This document shows, piece after piece, positions 24,107 to 32,058 of a stretch of 64,000 nt of DNA; the stretch's first letter is position 1, and each line of letters opens with the position of its first letter. The notes beneath the pieces are model-generated. The model was not told the DNA's origin, ran no database searches, and worked only from the letters and a program-made list of their open reading frames with translations. The translations under genes and the position numbers were made by a program. The DNA is from Alphaproteobacteria bacterium. Lineage in GTDB: Bacteria; Pseudomonadota; Alphaproteobacteria; Reyranellales; Reyranellaceae. The DNA lies in the NCBI GenBank assembly GCA_019635875.1, contig JAHBYP010000008.1, positions 1 to 64,000 on the forward strand, given 5' to 3'.

Positions 24107-25628
24107 GACGTCCGTGCCGTTTCGGACGTTGTTTCCGCCTCTTTTCCTTTTGAAGAGAGGTGGATGACACGCGCGCCATCGGTGCGCTCGAAGCGGATGT
24201 CGGTGCCGGCCTCGCGCAACGCCGTGGCGATGCGGCGCAACCGGTTGCCGAGCTTGCGCGCGTTGCCCGGCCAGTCGCGTGACTTCACCGTCCGCTCGCC
24301 GGCCCTCGCCTCCAGCAGCGCCAGTAAATCGCTGCAAGTGCCTGTCCAGAACGGCACTGACGTCATGAACGTCACGATGGCGCTCGCCACCGGGTCGGCG
24401 TCGATCACGTCCTCGATGGCAGCGCCGCGGTTGGTGACGTAGGCCGGCCAGAAGCTGCCGCTCTCGAACAGCGCGCCCTCGCAGGCGGTGGCCCACAGCG
24501 CGAAGTCGGCCATGCGCGGCAGGCGCGGCAGCGCGGTGCCGGGCAGGTGCTTCAGGCCGTGCGCCAGCGCGCCGAGCAGGGCGCCGAGCAGCTTCGGCCG
24601 CTGGGCCTCGAACTCGGCCCACAATTCGGCCATCGGCCGGCGGCGCTCGGCGGCGATCGGCTCGAGCGTCAGGAACAGCGCGCGGTCGGCGAGGTCGGGC
24701 CTTGTCACGATGTCCTCGATGCCGTTGAGGATCACCGGGCGGGCGGCGTCGAACACCAGCTCGTCCTGGTCGGTGTAGAGCTGGCGCACGGCGAAGCCGG
24801 CGCCCGAGCTCAGCCGGCACAGCGTGTCGCTCATCCACGGCGGCAGGCCGGAGAGATTGTCGAAGGCCAGGACATGGGCGTTGGTGGCGGCGACGAAGAG
24901 GTCGCGCTCCTCGCGCGACAGCGCGCGCAAGGGCGCGGCGGCGGGATCGACCAGCATGCGCAGCATCAGCGACACGGTCGACTTCGCCGAGCCCTGCTCG
25001 CCGGCCAGCACCAGCACCGGATAGGGACCGCGATCGCGCAGGCAGGCCAGCAGCCAGGCCACGGCGAGCACGAAATCCTGCCCGGCGCGCAGGTTGAGGA
25101 AGGCGCGCAAGGCCTCGACGCCGCCGCCGCGCTCGGGCTCGGGCAGCGCCGCCGCCCCGCTGCCGCGGCGGAAGCGCACCGGCGGCGCCTCGACGATGCG
25201 CCAGCCCTGGGCGTCGATCTCGACCGCGCGCCACTCGGCATCGCCGAGATCGAGGTAGAGCTTTCCGCCGGCGCCGCCGACGCGCACATGCACGGCGATC
25301 TGCAGCCCGTCATAGCGCGCGCGGGCCTCGAGCAGGTTGATCGCCGCGCCCAGCGCATCGGCATTGGCGCGCCGCCGACATCCTCGTAGAAGCGCCGCGC
25401 CAGCCATTGGCGGAAGCCCTTGGACTTCACCGGCCAGGTCTCGCGGTGTTCGTCGATGATCACGTCGGCATAGGCGGTGCCGTCGGGCGCGTGGAACAGC
25501 ACCGCCTCCTGCGCCAGCCGCACCAGCGCATCGGCCTGGCTGCCGGTGCGCCGCGGCGGCGGCGGCTTCGGCGCCTCGCCGGGCGGCGGCTCGGCGTCGT
25601 CGATGGCGTCGGCGATATCCTCTTTCAT
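24088..25628 (-). pseudogene. Phage-type replication ATPase/helicase gene broken by a frameshift
   Basis: Starts at ATG 25628 (MKEDIADAIDDAEPPPGEAPK...) with AAGAGGA upstream. The frame continues to about 25370 (RQWLARRFYEDVGGAP), then the homologous sequence moves to another frame (NADALGAAINLLEARARYDGLQ) and runs to 24088. One missing base near 25365-25368 (GCATTGGCGC, where one more G restores GAPNADA) explains it. The second part has Walker A GEQGSAKST and a Walker B-like VLAFDN, as in phage/plasmid primase-associated ATPases. It is either a decayed gene or one base error in the assembly. It belongs with the Toprim protein upstream. Confidence 0.78.
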
Positions 25629-25640
25629 GGACGCGTCCTC

Positions 25641-25820
25641 TTATTTCCTTCCCCCGGAGGGGGAAGGTGCCCGAAGGGCGGAAGGGGGATGTCGAAGACG
25701 GACGGCGGCGTCGTTGAGACATCCCCCTTCCGTCGCGCTGCGCGCGCCACCTTCCCCCTCCGGGGGAAGCGAAGAAGACGGGCGCGCGACCTGGCTGACG
25801 TCGGCGATGTCCTCTTTCAT
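25641..25820 (-). other. Duplicated ATPase gene start fused to element A6 (59-codon open frame)
   Basis: MKEDIADVSQVARPSSS repeats the ATPase start MKEDIADAID, including its AAGAGGA site, and then reads through element A6 to a TAA at 25641. About 36 of 41 bases are shared with 25603-25643. A 192-bp unit (gene start plus element) appears duplicated or was created by element insertion. Coding status is uncertain. Confidence 0.6.
25647..25769. repeat. Palindromic element family A, copy A6
   Basis: A full element between the duplicated and the functional start of the ATPase gene; only the last G of the right end is altered. Together with B2 it has split a formerly compact phage replication operon. 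Confidence 0.9.
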
Positions 25821-25832
25821 GGCTCGGTCCTC

Positions 25833-26843
25833 TTACTCTTCCCTTCTCCCCGCGAAGGCGGGGAGAAGGTGCCCGAAGGGCGGATGAGGGGCTTCACGGC
25901 GTTTCGACGAAGACGATGCTGGTCGTTGCGCGAGAAGCCCCTCATCCGCCTCGCTGGCGCTCGGCACCTTCTCCCCGCCTTCGCGGGGAGAAGGGCTCAA
26001 GAGCAGGTCGTTGAAATCCAGGCCGCGCGGCGGGCGGGCGATGCGGGCGGTGCGGCCCTCGCGCAGCCAGCGGCGGGCGGCTGACAGCGCGGCGGCCTCG
26101 CCGGCATCGTCGCCGTCGGCCAGCACGATCACCTCGCGCACTTCGGGCGGCAGCTCCAGCAGGGTCATGAATCCGGTCGACAGCGCCGACCACGCCGGCA
26201 GGCCGGTGGCCTGCATCGCCGCCAGGCAGGTCTCGATGCCCTCGCCGATCATCAAGGTCGGGCCGGCTTCGCTCAGCCGCGCCGCACCACCGCGGCACGG
26301 ACCGAGCGCCAGGCGCGGACCGGGCACCGGCGCCTTGGCCCGCCCGTCGCGCGCCAGGAAGGTGCGGTGGATCGCCTGCGGCCTGCCGTCGAGCCCGCCC
26401 TGCACCAGCGCCACCATCGCCGGCCACCAGGTGTTGGTGTCGCGATGCTTCAGCCCGGGATGGAAGCGCAGCGTCGCGCCCTGCGGCAGGCTGAGCCCGC
26501 GCGACGCCAGCCAGGTCTCGACCAGGCTGCCGCGCGCCGGCCTGGCCTCGTGCCAGAGCTTGAGCGCATAGCCCGCCTCGCGCGGCGGCGATTTCGCCCG
26601 TGGCGGCGGCGGATGCCAACCGCGCGGCCGCTTCCCGGCGCACCACAGCCCGCGCCGGCGCAGCACGTCGAGCAGCCGGTCCTGGCCGCAGCCGGCATGG
26701 CAATGCACCAGCACCCGCTCGCCGGCCTGGGCGATCGACAGGCTCGGCGTGCCGTCCTCGTGCGCCGGGCAGCGCGCCGTCCAGGTGTTGCCCGTTTTCC
26801 TTCCGCCCAGCGCCCGCGCCAGGGATTCAGCCCGTGCATTCAT
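25833..26843 (-). CDS. Toprim DNA primase-like protein with an element-derived C-terminus
   Basis: 336 residues from ATG 26843; a GTG two codons earlier is possible. The N-terminal CHC2-type zinc ribbon has Cys25-x2-His28, Cys48 and Cys52 (CPAHEDGTPSLSI ... VHCHAGC). The Toprim domain follows: MIGEGIETCLAAM (catalytic Glu) and VIVLADGDDAGEAA (DxD). This matches phage P4-type primases lacking their helicase, with the broken ATPase gene just downstream supplying that part. The last ~50 residues (SPSPREGGEKVPSASEADEGLLAQ onward) are translated from family B element B2, so the natural C-terminus is lost. Function presumably residual or decayed. Confidence 0.82.
   Translation of the reverse strand: MNARAESLARALGGRKTGNTWTARCPAHEDGTPSLSIAQAGERVLVHCHAGCGQDRLLDVLRRRGLWCAGKRPRGWHPPPPRAKSPPREAGYALKLWHEARPARGSLVETWLASRGLSLPQGATLRFHPGLKHRDTNTWWPAMVALVQGGLDGRPQAIHRTFLARDGRAKAPVPGPRLALGPCRGGAARLSEAGPTLMIGEGIETCLAAMQATGLPAWSALSTGFMTLLELPPEVREVIVLADGDDAGEAAALSAARRWLREGRTARIARPPRGLDFNDLLLSPSPREGGEKVPSASEADEGLLAQRPASSSSKRREAPHPPFGHLLPAFAGRREE
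25838..25995. repeat. Palindromic element family B, copy B2, overlapping a coding sequence
   Basis: A full family B element whose entire length is read by the C-terminus of the primase gene; the stop lies just beyond its left end. It is the second kind of element in this window to be captured in frame. Confidence 0.9.
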
Positions 26844-27072
26844 GCGCACAGGGAGCCACGGAATTTCCGCCGGCGCGATTCAAACCCCTAGCGGTGTCGA
26901 CAACGACCATCGGATCGTTGCGGCACAGCGATTATTTCCACCCCTACGCGTGACAGACGCGACACAAGACACGGCCGCGCGAGACATCGCCGTGACACAG
27001 GGCTGGCATCTTCCCGGCCATCGCGGGACGGCAATCCGCCGCCCGCACTCGCAAGGAAAGAGGGAGATCCCC

Positions 27073-27360
27073 ATGGTCAAGTCTCTGGCGTTCGCCGCCA
27101 TCGCCGCCAGCCTGATCGCCGCCACCGCCCCGGCCCAGGCCGCCGTCTCGCAGAACGGCGGCGGCACCAACGGCCTCACCTACAACGGCCTCAGCTACAA
27201 CGGCCTCGAGCTGAACGGCCGCGAGCTGAACGGCCGCGAGCTGAACGGCCGCGAGCTGAACGCCCTCGAACCGAACGGCCGCGAGCTGAACGGCATCGAG
27301 CGCAGCGGTGCCGCGGCCCGCGGCGTCGTGCTGCTCGCGATCGAGCTGCCGGCGCGCTGA
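27073..27360 (+). CDS. Exported Asn-Gly pentapeptide-repeat protein
   Basis: 95 residues. A signal peptide (AFAAIAASLIAATAPAQA, cut near 25) is followed by about nine 5-residue repeats: NGLTY, NGLSY, NGLEL, NGREL (several), NALEP and NGIER, underlain by an almost perfect 15-bp DNA repeat (AACGGCCGCGAGCTG). The hydrophobic residue every five positions resembles pentapeptide-repeat beta-helices, though the motif is N-G-x-x-L rather than A-D/N-L-x-x. ATG 27073 with AGGGAGATCCCC upstream is preferred over a far upstream in-frame codon. Function unknown; possibly a surface or matrix peptide. A DUF1127 gene follows within 65 bp. Confidence 0.72.
   Translation: MVKSLAFAAIAASLIAATAPAQAAVSQNGGGTNGLTYNGLSYNGLELNGRELNGRELNGRELNALEPNGRELNGIERSGAAARGVVLLAIELPAR
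27168..27300. repeat. 15-bp tandem repeat within the NG-repeat gene
   Basis: Runs of AACGGC(C/T)TCnnCTnC and GAGCTGAACGGCCGC units, the most recent copies identical. Copy number should vary between strains by slippage, changing the length of the exported protein in 5-residue steps without a frameshift. Confidence 0.8.
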
Positions 27361-27424
27361 GCCGCCGCCGGCGCATGTCGGCAACGCGCGGTTCCACGCG
27401 AGCCCAGACGCACAGGAGAACACC

Positions 27425-27628
27425 ATGAGCATCTTCGCCGTCGCCGAACTGCGCGACCATCCCACCGAGAGCATCCTCTCGCGCGTGACCGCCACGCTGG
27501 CGCTGTGGCGCAAGCGGTCGCGCGAGCGGGCCGAGATCGCCAGGCTGAGCGTCCGCGACGCGCGCGATCTCGGGATCAACCCCGGCTCGCTCGTCTTCGA
27601 GGCCAGCAAGCCCTTCTGGCGGGCCTGA
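27425..27628 (+). CDS. DUF1127 family small protein
   Basis: 67 residues. The ending ARLSVRDARDLGINPGSLVFEASKPFWRA is the typical DUF1127 motif (S-x-R-x-L-x-D-x-G-I), following a basic helix (LALWRKRSRERAEIARL). Members are small cytoplasmic RNA-associated or stress-linked proteins in Alphaproteobacteria; some act in phosphate or RNA metabolism. ATG 27425 has AGGAGAACACC upstream. Downstream of the NG-repeat gene, perhaps one transcript. Confidence 0.82.
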   Translation: MSIFAVAELRDHPTESILSRVTATLALWRKRSRERAEIARLSVRDARDLGINPGSLVFEASKPFWRA

Positions 27629-27656
27629 CGCACCCCACGGCGTCACGCTCACCGCA

Positions 27657-27684
27657 CCGGCGGCCGGCCTCCACCGGTCGCCGG
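27657..27684. terminator. Possible hairpin terminator after the DUF1127 gene
   Basis: CCGGCGGCCGG, 6-nt loop, CCGGTCGCCGG (one G-T type mismatch) 29 bp after the stop. The following bases (CTTGCTTTG) form only a weak T-tract, so termination is uncertain. Confidence 0.35.
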
Positions 27685-27858
27685 CTTGCTTTGCGCTGTC
27701 GCGACGAGCGGGCACGGCCATCGCATATGGCCGCACTTCATGCCTTCCCCCGCTGGCCGGCGGTGGAATGGCCGGCGCAGTGCGCCGCGCATGTCGGGAA
27801 CTCCGGGCCCGAAGGAGCCGTTGTGCAGGCATCTCTTTCGGCAACAGGAGGATCCGAC

Positions 27859-28752
27859 ATGCTCAAACCGATCCTGATCGCAACCGCGCTGAGCACCTTC
27901 GGCGCGGCGTCGCTTTACGCCCAGTCGGCGCCACCGCCGGCCTCGCCCGCTCCGCCGACGCAGGAGCGCGTGCAGGATCGCGCCACCGCGCCTGCGTTCA
28001 CCGCCGACACGCGCAAGCTGATCGGCCGCAACGTCAAGAACGCGCAGGGCGAGACCATCGGCGAGATCGAGGCGATCTATCTCGACAAGGACGGCAAGGT
28101 CGACAGCGTGATCATCGGCGTCGGCGGCTTCCTTGGCATGGGCGAGCGCAATGTGCGCGTCTCCTGGCACGACCTCACCATCGCCGATAATGGCGAAAGG
28201 GTGACGACTGCCTTCACCAAGGACCAGCTCAAGGCGATGCCCGAGTACAAGTATCGCGAGGCGGGCTATCGCGGCCAGGTCTTCACCGACCGCGGCGTCT
28301 ATCGCGAGGGCACCGCGCCGCCGCCGGGCGCACCGCGCACCACGGCCGACCGCCCGACCACGGTGCCGGGCACCGCGCCGCCGCCGGGTCGCACCACGGC
28401 TGATCGCACCCCGCCGCCGGGCGGCGCGCAGATCCAGCCGACCAAGGACTTCAACGCCGACGGCCACATCTCGGCCGATGCGATCATCGGCGCCTCGGTG
28501 CGCAACACCGCCAACGAGAACATCGGCGACGTCAACGACGTCTATGTCGACAAGGACGGCAAGATCCAGATGGTCGTCGTCTCGGTCGGCGGCTTCCTCG
28601 GCATCGGCACGAAGCGCGTGGCGGTGAAGTGGAGCGACCTGCAGATGCGGCGCGACGGCAACACGCTGGTCCTGCTCAGCAACTGGACCAAGGACTCGCT
28701 GAAGTCGATGCCCGACTACACCTGGGACCGCGAGGAGGCGGAGCGGAAGTAG
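27859..28752 (+). CDS. Exported protein with two PRC-barrel domains
   Basis: 297 residues. The signal peptide is about 1-22. Two PRC-barrel domains (about 50-125 and 208-290) share LIGRNVKNAQGETIGEIEAIYLDKDGKVDSVIIGVGGFLG and IIGASVRNTANENIGDVNDVYVDKDGKIQMVVVSVGGFLG, so this is an internal duplication. They are joined by a proline-rich linker with a repeated motif (TAPPPGAPRTTADRP). PRC barrels often sense ions or bind partner proteins. ATG 27859 follows ACAGGAGGATCCGAC. Neighbours are small envelope and stress proteins; a terminator follows 39 bp after the stop. Binding partner unknown. Confidence 0.85.
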   Translation: MLKPILIATALSTFGAASLYAQSAPPPASPAPPTQERVQDRATAPAFTADTRKLIGRNVKNAQGETIGEIEAIYLDKDGKVDSVIIGVGGFLGMGERNVRVSWHDLTIADNGERVTTAFTKDQLKAMPEYKYREAGYRGQVFTDRGVYREGTAPPPGAPRTTADRPTTVPGTAPPPGRTTADRTPPPGGAQIQPTKDFNADGHISADAIIGASVRNTANENIGDVNDVYVDKDGKIQMVVVSVGGFLGIGTKRVAVKWSDLQMRRDGNTLVLLSNWTKDSLKSMPDYTWDREEAERK

Positions 28753-28791
28753 TAGCGCAATCAGTAGCGCTCCGTCGCTGATCGCGGACGG

Positions 28792-28824
28792 GACGGACGC
28801 CCTGCGGGGCGTCCGTCTTTTTTT
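28792..28824 (+). terminator. Strong intrinsic terminator
   Basis: GACGGACGCC, a short loop (CTGCG), GGCGTCCGTC, then seven T. It lies 39 bp after the PRC-barrel gene and ends that transcript before the zinc-ribbon gene. Confidence 0.9.
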
Positions 28825-28886
28825 CATCGCCACGGCAACTCCGCTCCGCTCGTGCCGTTCCCGGATGCGCGCGTTGGGGGCCTCGC

Positions 28887-30566
28887 ATGAGTCTGGTTGT
28901 TGCTACCACCTGTCCGTCCTGCGGCCTGGATGCGCGCGCGCTGGCCTGCGAGGATTGCGGCGGCACCATTGTCTGGAACCGTACCAGCGGCTCGCATTGC
29001 GGCGCCTGTGGCTGTGTCGTCGAAAGCATCGGCTGTCGCGAATGCGGCACCCTGATCGGGCTCGACCGGCCCGGCGACGCCTCGTTCCATGCCTCGACGG
29101 ACGCGCCGCGCCGCGGTGGCGCGGACGATGACGTGGACATTCCCATGGACGCGCCGCGGCCCTGGTGGCGCGAGCGGCTGGCATGGCCGCTCGTCGTGCT
29201 GCTGTCGGCCGCCGCGCATGCCGCGATGGTCGTCGCCGTGAGCGCGGGCCGGCCGGGGCCAGGCGGCGAGCCCGGCGAGCATGACGGCGTCGTCGCGGCG
29301 CGCACCGCGCTGGTCATCGACACCGGCACCTTCTCCCTGCCGGCGCATGCCGGGCGCGAGCCGCAGCACGCCGCCGCGCACGGCAGCACGTCCGAGCCCG
29401 CACCGTCGCCGGGCAAGCCGCCAGCCGCCAGTGACAGCCCGTCCGAATGGCGCGGCGAGATCAGGACGGCATCGGCCGCGCAGGCGGGCGCTTCACCGGG
29501 GGCGGCCCCGGTCTTCGGCGTCGACGACGCGCCGCTTCCGGCGCCGGCGGCACCCCAGGCCGCCGACATGGCCGCGAAACCGGCGCCGCCCTCGCCCGAC
29601 GCGCCGGGCGACGATGAGCGCGAGCCGCCGCCGGCGCCGCCGGCCTCGGGCTCAGACGACGCACCGCAGCCGACGCCGACGACATCCCACGCGGCCAGCA
29701 CCGAGGCGCAAGCGGCGCCACGATCGATCGATGCGCCGGGCGACGCCGCACGCGAGCCGCCGCCGGCGCCCGCCCCGGGCGGGCTCGACGAACCGCTGCC
29801 GGCGCCGATGACGCCCTATGCGGCCGGCATCGTGGTGACGCCGGCACTGCCGTCGCCCAATGCGCCGGGCGACGAGGCGCGCGCATCGCCGCCGCAGTCC
29901 TCGTCGACGGGCCCGGGACGCGGCGGCATTCTGCTGCCCTTCGATATCCTGTCGACGCCCGCGCCGCCCCAGCCGGCGGCGCCACCGGTGACGGCCAAGG
30001 CCACCGGCACGCGACCGGCACCACCCAAGGCCAAGCTGCCGCCCGCTGCATCCGACAGGAGGCAGCCCCAGGCCGATTGGCGCGCCGCTTACGTGCCGCC
30101 GCCGGCGCGACCCCGGATGCAGCCGCAGCCGCCGCCGCCACCGCCGGCGCGCGGCAACTGGATGGAACGCCTGTTCAAGGTGAAGCCCGGCGCGTCCCGA
30201 TCCTGGCCCGCCGACCGCAGGATCCACGGCGACGGCGGCAGCGGCATCTCCTCGGCATCCGCCAGTGGCGGCGCCGGTGGTGGCGGTCCGGGCGGCGGAG
30301 GCGGCGCGGGTGCTGGCAGTGCCGGCGCCGGCAGCAGCGGTGGTGCTGGCAGCAGCGGTGGCGCTGGCAGCAGCGGTGGTGCCGGCAGCGCGGGCGGTGG
30401 TGCCGGCGGCAGCGGTGGTGCTGGCAGCGCGGGCGGTGGTGCCGGCGGAAGCGGTGGTGCTGGCGGCGCGGGTGGCGGTGCTGGCGGCGCGGGCGGCGGT
30501 GCTGGCGGCGCAGGTGGCGGTGCTGGCGGCGCGGGCGGCGGTGCTGGCGGTGGTGGCGGTCGCTAG
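28887..30566 (+). CDS. Zinc-ribbon membrane protein with long Pro/Ala region and Gly-Ala-Ser repeat tail
   Basis: 559 residues in three parts. Residues 1-55 hold nine cysteines in CxxC pairs (CPSCG, CEDCG, CGACGC, CRECG), a double zinc-ribbon. One TM helix follows near 98-118 (WPLVVLLSAAAHAAMVVAVSA). A long low-complexity Pro/Ala region contains repeated blocks (PSPDAPGDDEREPPPAP, RSIDAPGDAAREPPPAP, PSPNAPGDEARASPP). The tail (about 465-559) is a Gly/Ala/Ser repeat (SGGAGS, GGAGG) encoded by a slippage-prone DNA stretch. Cytoplasmic zinc domain with extracytoplasmic tail is inferred. Function unknown; the layout recalls adhesin or secretion-scaffold proteins. Confidence 0.78.
   Translation: MSLVVATTCPSCGLDARALACEDCGGTIVWNRTSGSHCGACGCVVESIGCRECGTLIGLDRPGDASFHASTDAPRRGGADDDVDIPMDAPRPWWRERLAWPLVVLLSAAAHAAMVVAVSAGRPGPGGEPGEHDGVVAARTALVIDTGTFSLPAHAGREPQHAAAHGSTSEPAPSPGKPPAASDSPSEWRGEIRTASAAQAGASPGAAPVFGVDDAPLPAPAAPQAADMAAKPAPPSPDAPGDDEREPPPAPPASGSDDAPQPTPTTSHAASTEAQAAPRSIDAPGDAAREPPPAPAPGGLDEPLPAPMTPYAAGIVVTPALPSPNAPGDEARASPPQSSSTGPGRGGILLPFDILSTPAPPQPAAPPVTAKATGTRPAPPKAKLPPAASDRRQPQADWRAAYVPPPARPRMQPQPPPPPPARGNWMERLFKVKPGASRSWPADRRIHGDGGSGISSASASGGAGGGGPGGGGGAGAGSAGAGSSGGAGSSGGAGSSGGAGSAGGGAGGSGGAGSAGGGAGGSGGAGGAGGGAGGAGGGAGGAGGGAGGAGGGAGGGGGR
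30272..30563. repeat. GGTGCTGGCGGC-type low-complexity tandem repeat
   Basis: Imperfect 9- to 15-bp units encode Gly-Gly-Ala/Ser at the C-terminus of the zinc-ribbon protein. Length should vary easily. The first ~300 bp after the gene (30567-30884) contain only ambiguous coding signal. Confidence 0.75.
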
Positions 30567-31082
30567 CGCACGCCCTTCGTCGCCCGCTGTCGCGCGCTCC
30601 GCTTCGCGCGCTGCGGTGTCATCGCCCGTGCTGAAGACGACGAGGTTGAGTGTGCCGGGCAAGCCGCCGCCCACCGGGCAGCGCGATGGCGCAGACGCCC
30701 GCCTCCGCTGCCGAGGCCATGCGAGCTGTCGCGGATCGCCATCCCGCTCCGGCTCGTCAACGGCGAGGTCGCCCAAGGGACCCTGCAACGCTGCCGTGGC
30801 CGTGCCGAGTGCGCCGGCCAGACCATCGGCACGGTAGCGGGCAGGTCGGACATCACGCAGGTCAGCACGTCCTGCGATGATTGACGCACCGCAGCCTGCG
30901 CCGGGTCTGCGCCGCCCCGATATAAAGTGCCCTGCTCGGCAGCGAATTGCATGAACTTGCAGTTGGACAGCACCACGGGAAGGTGAGCATCATTCACTCA
31001 TCACCGGCTGACGCCGAGTTCCGGGCGCCGGTGACTGGGAGAAGTGAGTGCGCTCCCGCCCGCCGCTGGCATCGGAGCAGCC

Positions 31083-31412
31083 ATGCTCGATCACCAGGAC
31101 CCACGCATGAGTCGGCGTCGTCGGTTGCCCTATCAGGCAATTGCCGCCCTCGAAGTCATCGCCCTGATGGGCCGCCAGAAGCTCCCGTGGCCGGAGTTCG
31201 AACTCAGGATGCATGAGCGCGGCTGCGATTCCCGCGCCTGCCTGACCGCGCTCGCCTGTCTTGAACGTCGCAACTGGGCAAGCAGGAAGGGCGGTTCGCT
31301 TGAGATCACTGACAGTGGATACGCGGCCGCCATCAGGGGAGCGAGGGCAACGCCCTCAAAGCGCCAGCCGCCGAAGCGTCACGCCCGACTCCCGTCCGGC
31401 TTGTTCGGTTGA
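31083..31412 (+). CDS. Unknown protein, possibly winged-helix-like
   Basis: 109 residues. The middle IAALEVIALMGRQKLPWPEFELRMHERGCDSRACLTALACLERRNWASRKGGSLEITDSGYAAA has the order helix-helix-helix-strand turn of small winged-helix domains, with LEITDSGYAA as the wing. The C-terminus is basic. ATG 31083 has GGAG five bases upstream; a GTG at 31044 is possible. No family recognised. It precedes another small unknown gene (31419) by 6 bp, a likely pair. The preceding stretch 30567-31082 holds no confident gene; a frame ending at 30884 (SRIAIPLRLVNGEVAQGT...) looks protein-like but has no clear start. Confidence 0.5.
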   Translation: MLDHQDPRMSRRRRLPYQAIAALEVIALMGRQKLPWPEFELRMHERGCDSRACLTALACLERRNWASRKGGSLEITDSGYAAAIRGARATPSKRQPPKRHARLPSGLFG

Positions 31413-31418
31413 TGGCCC

Positions 31419-31658
31419 ATGCAGCGCGCCCGACTCCACGCGCTGCTGGAGAGCGTCGAGGAACGGATCGCTCTCGCCCAAGCTGCGATCGGCGCTCAAC
31501 ACGGCGTCATAGAAGAATTGCGTCGCAACGAAATCGCCGCCAGCGCCGCGCGGACGCAACTCACTGTTCTTGAGATAGGCCTTGCCGGGGATCTCGCGGA
31601 GCGGGACAGGCTACGCGCCGAGCTGGCGGCGCTTCCGCCACCGTATGGTTCAAGCTGA
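31419..31658 (+). CDS. Small coiled-coil protein of unknown function
   Basis: 79 residues, almost wholly helical, with heptad spacing of Leu/Ile/Ala (LHALLESVEERIALAQAAIGAQHGVIEELRRNE ... LAGDLAERDRLRAELAAL). ATG 31419 follows the stop of the previous gene by 6 bp. No homologue recognised; two-gene unit with 31083. The following gap 31659-32058 (about 400 bp) shows no gene, only the likely 5' region of the TAXI operon. Confidence 0.5.
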   Translation: MQRARLHALLESVEERIALAQAAIGAQHGVIEELRRNEIAASAARTQLTVLEIGLAGDLAERDRLRAELAALPPPYGSS

Positions 31659-32058
31659 GACACGACCGCGATTGCACGCAGCCGGAGGGCGGAGCCAGTT
31701 GCTGCTGAGCGGCCGCAGCCCGATCCTCAACAAGGCCGAGAACAAGCTCTACGATTCTCGCTGGCTGCAGGTCCGTGTGCGCGAGGCCGGCGCCTCGAAG
31801 CTCGCTGCCAGCCACGCCACCAGGCTCCGCTCGACGGCGGGCTGACGCGCAGGCGATACCACCTGCGGTGGCGTAACCTTGTGCTGCGTGCGTTTCGGCG
31901 ACGGCCATCGCCTGCGACCGTCTGTGCGCGCGACGCGCTTCTCTTGCGCGGGGGCGTGGGCTAGGGTGCGGCCGGCCGACGGACGCGTCGTTCCGCACAG
32001 TGAATTTGCGGCAGCGCGACGGCCATGGGTGCAATCAAGCGCATTAGGGAGTGAAACG

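Noticed and set aside
27168..27300. Tandem 15-bp repeats considered as a CRISPR array
   Set aside because: Units are contiguous, coding, have no spacers of unique sequence, and no cas genes are near.
31582..31845. Overlapping 87-codon frame after the small coiled-coil gene
   Set aside because: Overlaps the end of 31419-31658 and has no ribosome binding site or recognisable pattern.
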